From positions 196,001 to 260,000 of the forward strand of contig JAULSN010000004.1 of assembly GCA_033439765.1 (NCBI GenBank): DNA of 64,000 nt, written 5' to 3'. Position 1 is the stretch's first letter. Each line of letters starts with the position of its first letter. This document shows positions 1 to 11,116 of the stretch, piece by piece. The notes beneath the pieces were generated by a model. The model saw nothing but the letters and a program-made list of their open reading frames with translations, did not search any database and was not told the origin of the DNA. A program made the translations under genes and the position numbers. Source of the DNA: Lasiosphaeria ovina (Eukaryota; Ascomycota; Sordariomycetes; Sordariales; Lasiosphaeriaceae).

Positions 1-417
1 CGGGACGCGCAGGCGGCGACGCGCGACGGGCTGCGGGCGCAGATGGCGGCGACGCAGCGCGAGATTGACGGGCGGCTGGCCGCGCAGCGCGCGCACGCGG
101 AGCGGCTCGAGGCGCAGGCGCGCTTCAACGTGCCGGAACTGGACTTTTGGGTGACGAATTTATGTCTGCGCATCGAGGGCGCCGGCGCCGAGGACCGGCT
201 CAAGTTCGTCTACACGCACGTCGACGAGCGCAGCTGGGACCGCGAGGCCTGGTTCGAGCTTAGCACCGGTAGCCGCGACTACGACGTGCGCCACTGCCGC
301 CCCAAGCTCGAGAAGGACAAGGTCGAGCGCGTGCTAGAGCGTGTGAACGAGACGCGCGAGCTGGCCGTGCTGCTCAAGGGCATGCGCGAGCTGTTTGTCG
401 AGGCCCTCAAGTCGTAG
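1..417 (+). CDS. SPC25: Kinetochore protein Spc25, C-terminal part (5' end outside window)
   Basis: The frame is open from base 1 to a TAG at 415-417 and encodes 138 residues. The first 40 or so are Arg/Ala/Gln-rich and charged, as in the end of the Spc25 coiled coil. The rest matches the globular RWD-like head of Spc25: a conserved F/W-x-L-C-L-R-I-E-G strand, then K-F-V-Y-T-H-V-D, then a Y-D-V-x-x-C-x-P-x-L strand and a final helix with M-R-x-L-F. In the family, Spc25 pairs with Spc24 in the Ndc80 complex at the outer kinetochore, and the head contacts the Mis12/CENP-T side. Only the 3' part lies here, so start and introns cannot be judged. The next gene, MOZART1, is also a spindle component on the same strand. 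Confidence 0.88.
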   Translation, partial: RDAQAATRDGLRAQMAATQREIDGRLAAQRAHAERLEAQARFNVPELDFWVTNLCLRIEGAGAEDRLKFVYTHVDERSWDREAWFELSTGSRDYDVRHCRPKLEKDKVERVLERVNETRELAVLLKGMRELFVEALKS

Positions 418-743
418 CTGCAGTGCAATTGCTATACTCTTCCGTCTAGTGTGCTAGGACTAGATAACCTACGTATCTGTGCTGTAAATCTTAATTCACG
501 GCAACGGTGCGGTTCGGATGCCATGCCAGGAAAGAGCTTTGGGTACGAGATACCTAGGGTTAGGGATAACCGTCCGTTTGATTGGCGAACCGCGTCGCGT
601 CGCGGGACAGTTCCTTGCATCCCATCCCACCTCATCGCCATCACTTGACACTCACGGACAATTCAGTTCAACCAAGTACTATCAAAAAGACATTCCACCG
701 AAGTGCGCGCCCTCCCACTGCACCAAATGAGGTAGCCACCACC
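418..743. other. Intergenic spacer SPC25-MZT1
   Basis: No coding signal was seen. It must hold the SPC25 3' end and the MZT1 promoter and leader. The short frames in it have no recognisable protein character. Confidence 0.6.
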
Positions 744-1118
744 ATGGCACCCCCGGACGAACGCAGCGAGAAGCAGGCCGCGGCTCAACAGGCCGTCGAC
801 ATCCTCCACGAGATCTCCACCATTCTGGTGAGTCCGCTGCTCTAACCTGTAAATTTATATCTGTTAAATAAAAAGAACTGCCACCTCGACCGCCGCACCC
901 TGTCCATCTGCATCTCCATGATCGAGAACGGCGTGAACCCGGAAGCGCTGGCGGTATGTACTCTCAAACCACCACCACCACCACCCCCTCATCCGGAACT
1001 GGTGACTAACCAACCCCCTTACCAGTCCGTGGTTAAGGAGCTGCGCAACGAGGCTCAGGTCCAGGAAGCCCACGCCCAGGAAGCTCAGGCCCAGGCCCCG
1101 CCGGTGCGTCGGAGATGA
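744..1118 (+). CDS. mzt1: Mitotic-spindle organizing protein 1 (MOZART1 / Mzt1)
   Basis: Three exons: 744-827, 876-953 and 1026-1118, giving 84 residues. Intron 1 (828-875) runs GTGAGT to AAG, and intron 2 (954-1025) runs GTATGT to CAG. The joined protein carries the MOZART1 core: a helix with [11 protein letters not shown], then [11 protein letters not shown], then [12 protein letters not shown] and V-V-K-E-L-R. The core is split across all three exons, which confirms the splice sites. The start codon is in a favourable context (CACCATGG). The C-terminal tail is Gln/Ala-rich and not conserved. Mzt1 binds the GCP subunits of the gamma-tubulin complex and helps recruit it to spindle pole bodies. 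The length is normal for the family. Confidence 0.95.
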
Positions 1119-1728
1119 AGCAACCAGGGGCAGGCTCAGCGGTGGCGGCGACGGCGGCGGTATTCTCGTGGAAATCGAGAAACGAGAGATATGCATGGGC
1201 GATCGGAGAAGGGAAGCAGCGGTCATCACAGAGACTGGCCAGCATACGGGGGTGTTTCTTGCTTGCTTACTGGTATGTCTTGTCATGTCGTTTGGCCGCC
1301 TCGTCTCGCTCTCTCGGGTGTAATTAGAGGGTAAGCGGATGGACTGGGTTGGACTGGGCCGGGCTCATTCATCACTGCTGTTTTGGTCGGTTAGTTGCCT
1401 AGGTAGTTGAGAGCAGCCGGTAGAGGACATGATAACCTTCCCTCTTTTTTTCTCACCTTCTGGTTTTGCTCCGTTGTCAAATGTGCTGTCACCACGCCGT
1501 GCGTGTGATATCATGATAGTCGTAAATAGCGTCCGCTGTATGTCTACTTCTTGCGCCCACTCCCTTTTTTCCCTTGAGCTCTCGTCACAGTGGCGACAAT
1601 TCCCGCTCAAACTTTCCCTAGAAATTACCGAGTGCCTTCTCGATATCCGCGACGCCAACTAGCCTAGTATTTCCTAGCTTTCTGGCCCCATTCTCAATCG
1701 CCTGAGCAAGCAGAGCGGTTCCCTATAC
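1119..1728. other. Intergenic, MZT1 downstream region
   Basis: About 600 bases holding the presumed MZT1 3' UTR and then unassigned sequence up to the decayed transposon region. No gene was recognised. Confidence 0.5.
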
Positions 1729-2142
1729 CTAGGTAAGCTTCCTCCGCGAAGGTGGCGGCAACCTCTCGTCAGATAAAGCCGAAGATGCAGAGCTGTTGCT
1801 GATAACCGTGTTTACGTCAGGGTCTGCGCGCATTGCTTCGTCTTCCCGCCGAGCCGCCCGCCGAGCCGCCGCGAAGGCATCCTTTTCCGCTAACGATTTC
1901 TTCTTTCGCTTTGACCTTTGTTGAGATTCCTCGGCGGTACGTATCCGGGAACCAGTGGCTTTTTCGGCCCCGAGGATTTCATCAAGGAGGTCCTTCGCAT
2001 AGGAATTTTCTAACACATAGGGCCTGGACTTCATCCATCGGCCCTCCACAGCGAAATTCACCTCCAAGGCATCCCAAAGGTCATCGCTCGCAAGAATCCT
2101 CCCGGTCTCAACGTTGAAAGAGGCTCCCGAATGATCTAACAT
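1729..2142 (-). pseudogene. Remnant of a MYB/SANT-like transposon-associated protein
   Basis: A minus-strand frame of 137 residues begins with S-G-A-S-F-N-x-E-T-G-R-I-L-A-S-D-D-L-W-D-A-L followed by G-R-W-M-K-S-R-P. This order (SG, a T-G/T-K turn, D-D-x-W-D, then W-x-x-K/R-P) is the second half of the MYB/SANT-like domain found in partner proteins of PIF/Harbinger transposons. The N-terminal half of the domain is missing: the upstream sequence on this strand is AT-rich and has an in-frame TAG immediately before the first Met. The remainder is Lys/Arg/Ser-rich. It is not a closer copy of the MYB-like gene at 17.8 kb, so it comes from a different element. Function is presumably lost. Confidence 0.5.
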
Positions 2143-3653
2143 CTACTTGACCTGCTTCGCCTTCTTCTTCATCTTCATCCAATAATCCTAACATTGTATA
2201 TATAACTCGAATCCTAAAGCCTATAAAGCTTGGAGCTCGTTCAGGATACCGTGGCCCACAAGTACAACGTTGCGATCTTGAGGAATGTATAATTAAATAG
2301 TTTATACTATAGACAATAGTTGAATCGTGATTGTCTCTCTAAAGAGAAACTTATTAGATGCTTTTATAACGTATAACAACAATCCCGTAGTAAAGTTTAG
2401 GGTTAAAATAAGCTTTTCTAGTAGGATCTAGCGAAGCTCCTTAGTATTAAGAATCGTCAATCCAACTTGACTATCCTACTTCTAGGTAAACTCGCTTTTG
2501 ATAGTATCTATACCCTCAAAATCGATAGTAATAATGACGATATTATTTAGTACTAGTGATTTCGAGATAGAATGATTGAGCCCTAGAATTTCAAGTAGTA
2601 TAGAAAGCCCATGCCTCGTAATACTTGGGAGTACCCACGGTACGGCTTCCGGCTCCTCTATATAAGGCTCCGACTCTGAAGAAAGTAATACCGGCGAAGA
2701 CGCCGTACATCGACCTTACGAAGACGACTTTTCCGACCCGTGAGGAAAATGACGATGCCGACCTTCCTATGCCCGGCTGGCAGCCGAAATAGAACCTTCC
2801 GATCCGGTCACCTCAATGGTAGAGAGAGCGCCCGGCCCGACCCCGGCACCCGTTGATAGTCCTATCGATAGTCCTGTTGATAGTTAGTCTAATAGTTATA
2901 ATCAGGCGAAGAAATCCCGTATGAACTAGTCGTTGGAGCTTATATACGAACTAATTAAGGAGGTACACGTGTCCTATTCAGCAGGTCTGCTCGTAACCAC
3001 TAAAAAAGGCGGCGGCTTTCTTCGTGATGTGTATGAAGCGTCGGCTAGCGAACTCAACAAGCGGTCTAGCCTCGCCCTAGTTGAACGGCTACCTTCTGGG
3101 ATTCTAGATACGTCGCGTATTACTAATGAAGTATTTCAATTCTAGGGCGGCTCTCTCGGCGACATACTAGGTATGTTGTGGTGTCCTTTTAATAGACTAG
3201 GTATACGTCGGTGGAAACGATGCTAACTTTACTTTAAAGGCTCTTCTCCTTTTAGTAGCGAAGTGGTGTATTAGTTAATACCAAGATAACGAGGTATTGG
3301 ATATCTTGCGGGATATCTCAACCTGCCCGATTCCTCCTTATATGGACCCTGAAATTAAAGCGGCAGAAGGGCGGGAAAAGAGGCTGGTAAGGAGTCGGAA
3401 GTACCAGTCAAAGCTATAGAGTAAGGAGAAGCAGGATCAAATCCGTGCTGCTCGAGAAACGAGGCGGCGCGAACATGTTTTGGCCCCGGAGAGCCTCGAG
3501 GCGGGCGCCATGATGGTAGCACAAGAAGGATACGGTTCTCACTCTATTCCCTCGACAGCGACGACGCCCGGCCCAACCTCTACAGGCCATCATCCCCTGA
3601 TGCGAGTCGCAATACACCGGGATGACCCGTCGTTCTCACGCCCGTCAGGGTGA
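2143..3653 (+). pseudogene. Decayed AT-rich transposon-type sequence with broken reading frames
   Basis: AT-rich sequence full of TA dinucleotides and stops, unlike the GC-rich genes around it. Two plus-strand stretches still look protein-like. The first is at 2933-3145 and contains E-L-I-Y-E-L-I-K-E-V and K-K-G-G-G-F. The second is at about 3285-3653, contains I-P-P-Y-M-D-P-E-I-K and K-Q-D-Q-I-R-A-A-R-E-T-R-R-R, and is open except for one TAG at 3417-3419. Excess TA and TAG in place of sense codons fits repeat-induced point mutation, but I have no intact copy to compare. The parent element was not identified. Confidence 0.4.
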
Positions 3654-4554
3654 CCGCTTGCGCTACGAAGAGGCGGTGTTGGTGGCAGCGCGCATGAAAG
3701 TATACAGCAGGCGCCGGCGACCTTCCGCACCACCCAGCCGTCGCCCGTTCAGTTGCCCTCCTCCGGCTGTGGAATGGCATCCTTCGCTCGTGGTCTGCAC
3801 GTCCTCGCCGAGACGCACCCAGTACTGCGTGTGCGGTTCCTGCACGACGGCGCAGGGAGTTCCGCTAGTATAAGAGATGCGCTCAGGTGTCGAAGCCGCC
3901 AAAAATGGCGACACGCGCCAGCCAAATTCGGCAGCTAGAACACCGCTTTCTCTGTCTCTGGAGTATATATATATATATATATAAATGTATATGTATATGC
4001 ATATGCGTACTTTGTATACCCTTATTTATGCTGGGTTGCGCTGCGTATGTATGTATACCTTATGTATGTATGTGTAGTGTGTGGTGAGTGTATTTCCGAA
4101 CCCGCTTGCCTCGGCCCGTTGAACGACCAAGACCAAAACAAAAACAACAACCGGAAAAAGAAAACGCCCCTTATCCCGCCGGCCACGCCGCCGCGATTTT
4201 ATTTCCTTCCTTTGATAGACCAAACCAAACCAGACCAGACCAGAAGATCAGGATCAAATGAAGCAAAACAAAACAAAACAAAACAGACACACGAACCACC
4301 CCGCCCGGAATACAGGACAGCTCTCAGTCTCGATGCAATACCTTCCCCCCTTCCCTTTTCTTCTTTTCCCCCTTTTTATCTCTCTCCTCGCTTCTCGCTT
4401 CTCCGTCAGTCTAGATCAATATACTATCTTCAACGCTGACCCCCCTGCTTACCTAGGTACACAGCAACACAGCAACACTACCACTCTCCTCGAAAACCCC
4501 AGATGCTAGATAATAAATTACTTCCCCGTCTGACTAACCACTCACTCACTCACC
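3654..4554. other. Intergenic region with a TA microsatellite
   Basis: No gene was recognised. A (TA)n tract lies near 3963-3984, followed by TATG-type runs to about 4075, then A/C-rich and pyrimidine-rich sequence that is probably the 3' UTR of the minus-strand RING gene. Confidence 0.5.
3963..3984. repeat. (TA)n microsatellite
   Basis: Uninterrupted TA dinucleotides directly visible, followed by degenerate TATG/CATA repeats. Confidence 0.85.
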
Positions 4555-6753
4555 TCACCTGTGTCCCAGCAGGACAATGGCATCGTCCTCTTCCTCGTCG
4601 TCGTCGTCATCGTCGTCGTCATCGCAATTATCATCCTCCGAGCTGCTTTCATCCTCATCACCATCACCGCCGTCGCGGCCCTCGCCGCCGTTGGCGCTCT
4701 CAGCCGACGTGATGTTGCGGTGGTCGTCGCGGCCCCAGAAGTTGAGCATGACGTCGTTGTATTCGTCATCCTCATCATCGTCATCGTCATCCGCAGAGTC
4801 ATGTCCCGCCCACCTGTGATCCCCCGACACAGCCCCCAGAGGGACGCCGCCGGGGAAAGCTCGGGCGGCGCGCGTGCCGGGCGGGTCGGGCGAGGCGGAC
4901 GGCGCGGGGCCGCGCGAGAGCAGCCGCACGAGGTAGTGGCGGGACGGCGACGACGGCGACGAGACGGGCGCGGGAGAGGATGACGCGGGCGAAGACGGGT
5001 CGGGCGTTGTCTCGCGCCGGCTGCCGGCGCGGCGCATGTCGCGGCCCAGCGACAGCATCTCGACCGGCGGCGCCGGCTGGCTGCCCACGGGCGTGTCGCT
5101 GGCGGCGGCGCCGGGCAGGTCGAGCAGGTGCAGCTGGACCGTGTTGTACGAGTTGCACGTGGAGCACTTGAGGCCCAGCCAGTGAAAGGCCGTCTGGCTC
5201 TTGGCGCTGCAATCGTTGCAGGAGACGATGGCGCGCGTGTCGCGGTACTCTAGAGGCATGGGCTGCGTCACGATGGCCATGTCCAGGTTGTGGAACTGGT
5301 ACTCCATGTTGACGCAGCTCTTGTTGCAGAGCGGGCACTTGTACGACGTCTTCATGTGCTCGTCGAAGCAGCGCCGGTGGATGCTGTGCCCGCACTGCAT
5401 GAAGACGACGGGCTTGGGCGAGTTGAACATGTATTCGCCGCAGATGGGGCAGTCGCAGTCGACGGACCGCTCGATGCACTTGTGAAGCCCGGTCATGGAT
5501 ATACAAGCCACGCATTTCTGCGTCGCTGTTAGTAACAAGTCTCTCTCCTTTCTGGGTGGGTGGCTCACTTTGCAGTGGAAAAAGTCCTTGCCCAGGCCCT
5601 GGCCTACCCGGCAGAGACCGCAGTCGTTGCAGTGGTATATCGACTTGTTCGGGTCGTCGTTCCAGAGCTTGCAGATGGAGCAGTAGTAGTACGCGGCCGA
5701 CTCGCCGCACCTGATGCACGTGTCCGAGGCTCGCTGGGCGCAGCCGCACAGCATGCACAGCATGTTCTTGGTCTCCTTGCGCGGCAGCACGTGGTCCTGG
5801 GCGGCATCGTGGCAGAAGCGACACGTGTACCACCGCTCGCAGGCGGCGCACTGGAGCTTGACGTTCCGCCGGTAGTGCTCGCAGCCGAGGACGGGGTGGC
5901 CGTGGTCTTCGAGTCTTGGGGCTCCGACGCTGCCGGTGAAGTCGTCGACCGGCATGGGCGGCGCATATGTCGGACGGACGTCTTCCTCGCTCAGCGGTAG
6001 GTCTAGCGGCCCGGACCCGTCGCCCAGCGGGTTCCAGAACTTCAACGCCTGCAAGGGGTTTGTTGACTCGGCGAGATCATGGGCGCTGACGCCCCGTCTC
6101 GTCGGCGACTCCGACTTTAGGGGAGGCTCGGCATCAGGATCAGGTGACAGCTGCGACTTGGCGTAGCCCTCGAGCAGGATCTGATGCACCAGACGGGCCT
6201 TGAGGCTCTGGGAGATGTCCATGGACTGGACGGCACGTATCCTGGTCCTGAGGATGCCCATGCCGTCGTCTTCGGGCAGCGGCGTGCTGCTCCGAAGAGC
6301 CTCGTTTATCCACACCGGCGTGCGGGGTGGACTGGCTGGTGTTACGTTGGAGGCGAGGGCCGTCGCGAGCTGCGCAGCCGCAGCCGTTCCGGCGCCCGGA
6401 CCGGCTACCGATGCGCCTTGACCAGAACCAAAACCATGCCGGCTCGGCTCGGGCGCAATATCACGCTCGGGCTGGGTGTCGTCGGGGGCGGGAGCGGGCT
6501 GGGCGAGGGGCCGTATGGCGACAGCCGTCAGGCCGGATTCAGACAAGGCCCAGTCTGGTATCCTCCCGTCCTCTCCGCCCTCTTGGATGGCATCTTCAAA
6601 GGCGGGCCTGGGGTCCTGGGCGGACCTGGTCCTGTGGTGCTGCTGCAGCAGGGCGGGAGCCGGGGGGCGGTCTTCGGCGGCGAACCCGGCAGACAGGCGG
6701 CGGGCCTGTCGCAGAACGGGGTTAATGATGAAGTTGGACACGAGCGAGGACAT
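4555..6753 (-). CDS. CHY zinc finger / RING finger E3 ubiquitin ligase (RCHY1-like)
   Basis: Exons 6753-5569 and 5517-4555, giving 715 residues. The intron (5518-5568, 51 nt) has GTGAGC, a CTAAC branch site and CAG. It is a multiple of three with no stop, so read-through would add 17 residues. Residues 1-285 are low-complexity. From about 291 there is a CHY finger (G-C-E-H-Y, C-x-x-C, C-R-F-C-H-D), then paired C-x-x-C clusters to about 395, a RING finger (C-P-I-C, C-G-H-S-I-H, C-P-L-C-N) and a C-terminal zinc ribbon (C-N-D-C, C-S-T-C). This is the RCHY1/Pirh2 order, a ubiquitin ligase. The C-terminus is a long Asp/Glu/Ser-rich tail partly encoded by a GTC/ATC trinucleotide repeat on the plus strand. 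The stop lies beside a GTGAGT, so a further 3' intron cannot be excluded. Substrates are unknown. Confidence 0.9.
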   Translation of the reverse strand: MSSLVSNFIINPVLRQARRLSAGFAAEDRPPAPALLQQHHRTRSAQDPRPAFEDAIQEGGEDGRIPDWALSESGLTAVAIRPLAQPAPAPDDTQPERDIAPEPSRHGFGSGQGASVAGPGAGTAAAAQLATALASNVTPASPPRTPVWINEALRSSTPLPEDDGMGILRTRIRAVQSMDISQSLKARLVHQILLEGYAKSQLSPDPDAEPPLKSESPTRRGVSAHDLAESTNPLQALKFWNPLGDGSGPLDLPLSEEDVRPTYAPPMPVDDFTGSVGAPRLEDHGHPVLGCEHYRRNVKLQCAACERWYTCRFCHDAAQDHVLPRKETKNMLCMLCGCAQRASDTCIRCGESAAYYYCSICKLWNDDPNKSIYHCNDCGLCRVGQGLGKDFFHCKVSHPPRKERDLLLTATQKCVACISMTGLHKCIERSVDCDCPICGEYMFNSPKPVVFMQCGHSIHRRCFDEHMKTSYKCPLCNKSCVNMEYQFHNLDMAIVTQPMPLEYRDTRAIVSCNDCSAKSQTAFHWLGLKCSTCNSYNTVQLHLLDLPGAAASDTPVGSQPAPPVEMLSLGRDMRRAGSRRETTPDPSSPASSSPAPVSSPSSPSRHYLVRLLSRGPAPSASPDPPGTRAARAFPGGVPLGAVSGDHRWAGHDSADDDDDDEDDEYNDVMLNFWGRDDHRNITSAESANGGEGRDGGDGDEDESSSEDDNCDDDDDDDDDEEEDDAIVLLGHR

Positions 6754-7983
6754 GGCGGCGCATTGGTCGTGAGTTCAAGGCTCGCGTCCGGGGCTGCCCA
6801 GTCCAGCAGCAGCGTGGGCGGCACCAAGCGGGAGCGAGAGCGAGAGCGAGAGCGAAGGAGCGACGGGTTGGTTGGCGGGCTGTGCTGTGCTGTTCTGTTC
6901 TGTGCTGTGTTGGAGAATCAAACACTGGAACCGAAGTTGGACAATTGGACCTGGAGGCAGGAGCGCATTGGCCAAAGTAGGAAACTCCCGTCCCGCTAAT
7001 GATTCCAAAGCTGTGTAAGCAGCTACGGTAGCTACAGGTGTAGTATGGGAGGTAGTTGCTTTGCAGAGTCACGGCTGCGTCGATGACTGTCGTGCATGTC
7101 GTCAGATCCTCCAATTGCTCCCCCAAAGCCGCCCGCGGGAGCCGATCCTAGGGCAGAGGGGGGCGGGCAGGCCCCAGGTCCAGGTCCAGGTCCAGGCCCA
7201 GGTTTTCGCTTCTAGTCGAGCCGCGGTTCGCCGATCATGGCCCATGCCCCTGCCCAACCCAACCGTAGCGGTGCACACAGTGCCAATTCCGCTACCAGCC
7301 GTTGCGGCCAGTGCCTGGGGCTGGGCGGTGCTAGCACGGTGCACGGCCTGGCGGGTGTCGGGTCTTGGCTCCCGACATCGTTCCACCGCCGTAATTTCAG
7401 TGGCGGGCGGGCATTGCCTTGTCGAGATGTCCGGGTAAACGCTGCGCTCCAGTCAGGATGAACCGGTTCAGCGAGCATGAGTATGTACGAACACTGCACT
7501 AAATGAGACGCGGCTGCGCTGCTTCGATGCTTATTCGGAAACTGCCTGCCTGATGCTATTTTAGGGTCTCTCTACATAGGTATGTGGATGTCGACGTAAG
7601 GCAGACACCTTCCGGATCTTATGTTGAGCAGCGTGGGCGTCAAGACATTGGATGGTGATCTGTCGTCAACACGCCGCAGTCGTGTCTCATAGAACCGACC
7701 CAGCGACTGATTGTCTTGGTGTCTCCCCAGCCTCTTGGTTCGGCCCACCTGACTCCTCAATCTCACTCAGCTGTATGCGCCTTGTGTTTATTTTAGGCTC
7801 TCGGATTTACAGCTCGAGACCTGTAACGGATACTCCGTACTCAGCTCAGAGTCATTCTGACATCGCAAGATGCAAGTTGTGATTTCAATGGCTAGATTGG
7901 CACTAGCATGCCGCCAAAAGACGGCAACAGAACCGGCCCGGCATAGTTCCAACGTCGAGTCATCCGGCACCTACTACTCGACA
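6754..7983. other. Intergenic: RING-gene promoter and EEP-gene 3' side
   Basis: No gene was recognised. Short repeats are present: GAGCGA hexamers near 6832-6856 and CCAGGT hexamers near 7175-7203. Confidence 0.5.
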
Positions 7984-9064
7984 TCACTCGGGCGCAATGA
8001 CTCGGAATTCTCCCCTGACGCCAAGATGGTCCGTCACCCACCCCTTTTCGAGGTCGTCTTCCTCCATGATCTCTTTGCGGTCCGCCTCGTCCTCGACCTC
8101 GACGTCTATGCCAAACGTCTCAAACCTCTTGGCCTCTATGCCGCCGCAAAAGAGCAGTTTATCTAGCCGCGACAGCCCGAACCGCGTCCGCGGCCGCCGT
8201 CCGCCCATCTGACCCCAAGTCATGCCCGACTCGGCGCCTTCCTCGCCCCCAGTCTCGAGGTATGCGTCCTTGAGCTTGTTTTCCAGGTGCAGCGTCTTGT
8301 CGAAGGGCTGGTGGGCATTCATGTCGCCGCCGAGCACGCTGGCGTACGCCTTGTGCATGAACGACGCCGCCCTGGCCATCTGGAGAGGGCGGATGGGCGG
8401 TTTGGCTACCAGCGACTCGAGGTGCGTGGTGCCGATGCGGAGCGTGCGTTTCCCCGGCAAGTCAATGTCAACGAACAGCGCGTCACGCTGGAAGGCAGTC
8501 TCTTTGTAGTGGACGCGGAAGACGCTACTGACGGGCATTGACTTTGGCACGAGAATGCAAGTGCCTGCACAGTCACAAGTTTGAGCGCGTCGAGCATTGG
8601 TGACTTGACCAAGTACTTCTTATCAGACGAGTGACAGCCCCAGGGAATAAAGGCTACGAACGTAGTGAAGTAGTTCACTTACCGTACCGGTCAGACTCCC
8701 AATGCTCGGGCGTGAGATCGGTAATGTTATAGCCCTGCTGTATCCAAGGCTGGTCCTGGATTTGTTGGAGATCGGTGTCGACCATCTCGTTGAACATGAC
8801 GACGGTTGGCTTGCCGCCTGACCCTTCGACGAGGCCGTGGACGTATTTCAGTGCCGCCTTCATTCTCTGCTCGTCCAGGATCCGCATAAAGTCAATGTTC
8901 CACGCTATGATGGCGAGGCTGTCGGGCGGCGGCTTCTCGCTCTCGCTCTCAGTCTCGCTCTCAGCTGGCTTCCAGGCGCCGTCAACGTATGCAAAGAGCG
9001 GTTGAGCTTTTGGATCCCGCTCCGTCCGCCGCCAGGGTGTTTTGGTCGTGCCCGATGAAAACAT
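7984..9064 (-). CDS. Endonuclease/exonuclease/phosphatase family protein (TDP2-like)
   Basis: Two exons, 9064-8683 and 8564-7984, giving 320 residues. The intron (8565-8682, 118 nt) has GTAAGT and GTGCAG ends, and the join restores D-R-Y-G-T-C-I-L-V. The fold's catalytic signatures occur in order: A-W-N-I-D, F-N-E-M, R-D-A-L with T-T-H-L-E-S-L, G-G-D-M-N-A-H, R-L-D-K and T-D-H-L-G-V. These are the metal-binding Asn, Glu, Asp and His of the DNase I-like superfamily. The layout resembles tyrosyl-DNA phosphodiesterase 2, which removes topoisomerase II adducts from 5' DNA ends. Fungal relatives are poorly studied, so the substrate is an inference. There is no signal peptide, and the N-terminus has a short Glu/Ser repeat. 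Confidence 0.85.
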
Positions 9065-11116
9065 GTTTGAATGCTTTCTGGGGGTGCGTGTGTGTAGTTT
9101 CGCGCGAGTCTCAAGCGAGCATCGAAATAAACGCTGATGTGTTATGTCCTGGTAATGGTGTAACGTCCGGATCTGGCTTTCTCATGTTGGTTAACAATGA
9201 ACCAACTTTGCTGCCTGCCGCATAAATGGGCAGGTAGTACAGATACAATTGTAGACATCCGCGATAAGCAGACCTTCATCCAGCCAAATACACATAGCCG
9301 TTTCGCGATGAATAGTGAACAGTCCTGCCTACCGTTACACTGAGTGTGCGTGGCCCCTGAGACGAAAGGCGGCGATTTAGAAGCAACCGACTCTAGCCCA
9401 TTCAACGCATGATCCGTAGAATCCGCTCTACTCCGTGTCTTCAAGAGTTTTGTCTAAACAAGCGTGCGCACCGAATGTCTGCGATCAGGTGAAGGATGGG
9501 TGCTGTAAGGCTGATGAAAGGAAAGAAAGGAGCTTTGAGAAGCCAAAAAGCATGCTGCTGCTGTGCTACCTGGCAAGGTTGAAACCCGGGATAAACCCCA
9601 AATTCCGGGCTCTTATCTGCCGGTACTGTATATGTACAGCACATATGGACAATACGAATACCTAAGGAGGGGGGGTAAACCTAGATGCCCAGAATCCGTA
9701 TTTCCGCGAGTCTACTCCGTACTCCTAGAATGAGGTAGTTTCTTAGCTGCTCGAGAAATACGGATACCCTGTGCAAGATGGTGTTTCTATACTCGATGCC
9801 TTTTTCCAAATTCCCACCTCTTCTCTCTAGACTGACGCCCTACCAAGGCCACTCAGCGTCTAGAGTATATGAAGGAAGTCGCGCCCAAGCAAGTTCCGGC
9901 AGCACTACCCCGCGCATGCCAGCCCAAAAGGTACCGAATGGGGGGCCATTAGAGGGGTCATTATAGCGCGCGTGGGGTTACACAGGCGGTCGCCTCGTCA
10001 GGCCTTTTGTCTCGTCAAATGGAAGCAATGGAACCCTGACGGATACGGATACCGGGTACCGCAGCTTCCCAGAGCGGCCGGGCAGCCTTGTGGAAATCAG
10101 GGGGCCCCTGGCAGGCGCGCACTGGGTATGATGGTTCAGGGTCCCAGGCGAGCGGGAAACCCAAATGGGATCCCAGATGCCGGCTGGATGGATGACAGAC
10201 GCCTAGCCCCAGGGCAGATTTCAGCCGCCACTGCGTAATGAACATGGCTGTGCCCCGTTTCCCGTGTCTCACATCTGTGCCCTGGAGTTCGAGTTCCATG
10301 CAGTGCAGTACCTGAAGACAGGAGATGCGTCTGCTGCTTGTCAGGCAAGGCGGTGATTTGTCGACCTACCTACGAACTTCTGAGCGGGCCGCGGGCTGAA
10401 TAAAAATAACATGTTCCCGTCCTCTTCCACGGCCCTCTCGGAACCAGGAAACAAGCGCGGCATCTCGAGCGGCCTTGCTTGGGCTTGAAGCGACCCGCAG
10501 CGACGACCCTCAACGTCACGTTTGTTCGTTCCAGTCTCGCCCAGACCAAGCCGCCGCGGCCACCATCACCTTCACCTCAGCTGCTACGCCTCTTGCCGGC
10601 CAAGGCTGGAAGCCGCCTCTGGCGTGCGTGGCTTGTAATTTGGGTTTCTCGCCGCTGCATCTGTCCGTTCCGGCTTGTTTTGCCAACCTACCACATGCAC
10701 AACGACGGGAAATTGTCGAATCATACTGCTACTGCTACTAGTCCTGCTAGCAGCAGCACAGCACTTGGGTTGGAAGGTTTGGCTGCAGTCAGTTCAGCGT
10801 CTGTGTTACTTTGAGAAGGAGCGGGCCTCAACTCGCGCATTCCACCTCACCTCTTCTTCCGCCTTTTCCTTTTGCTTTTCGCCAGTCAAGTATTGCCGGT
10901 CTTGCATACCGCTTGGGCAAGCAGGAGGCCCGCAGCCCGGGACAGAGCTAAAGCTAAGCTACGGCTCTGGCTCGCTCTCGCGCTCTTCTCGGGGCCGCAT
11001 ATGAAGGTATTGCATTCCTAGCCTGCTCCCCCCCTGTCATTGCCATTGCCATTGCCATAGCCATAGCTTAGCTGGTCGGCCGATGCTTCGTTCCGTTCCG
11101 TCCGACGAGACTCAGC
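9065..11116. other. Intergenic, 2 kb, upstream of the HECT gene
   Basis: No gene was recognised. The last 700 bases are pyrimidine- and GC-rich and probably include the HECT gene promoter and leader. The small frames present lack conserved features. Confidence 0.5.

Noticed and set aside
864..1286. 140-residue minus-strand frame over MOZART1
   Set aside because: Shadow of the MOZART1 exons and introns; the plus strand carries the conserved protein.
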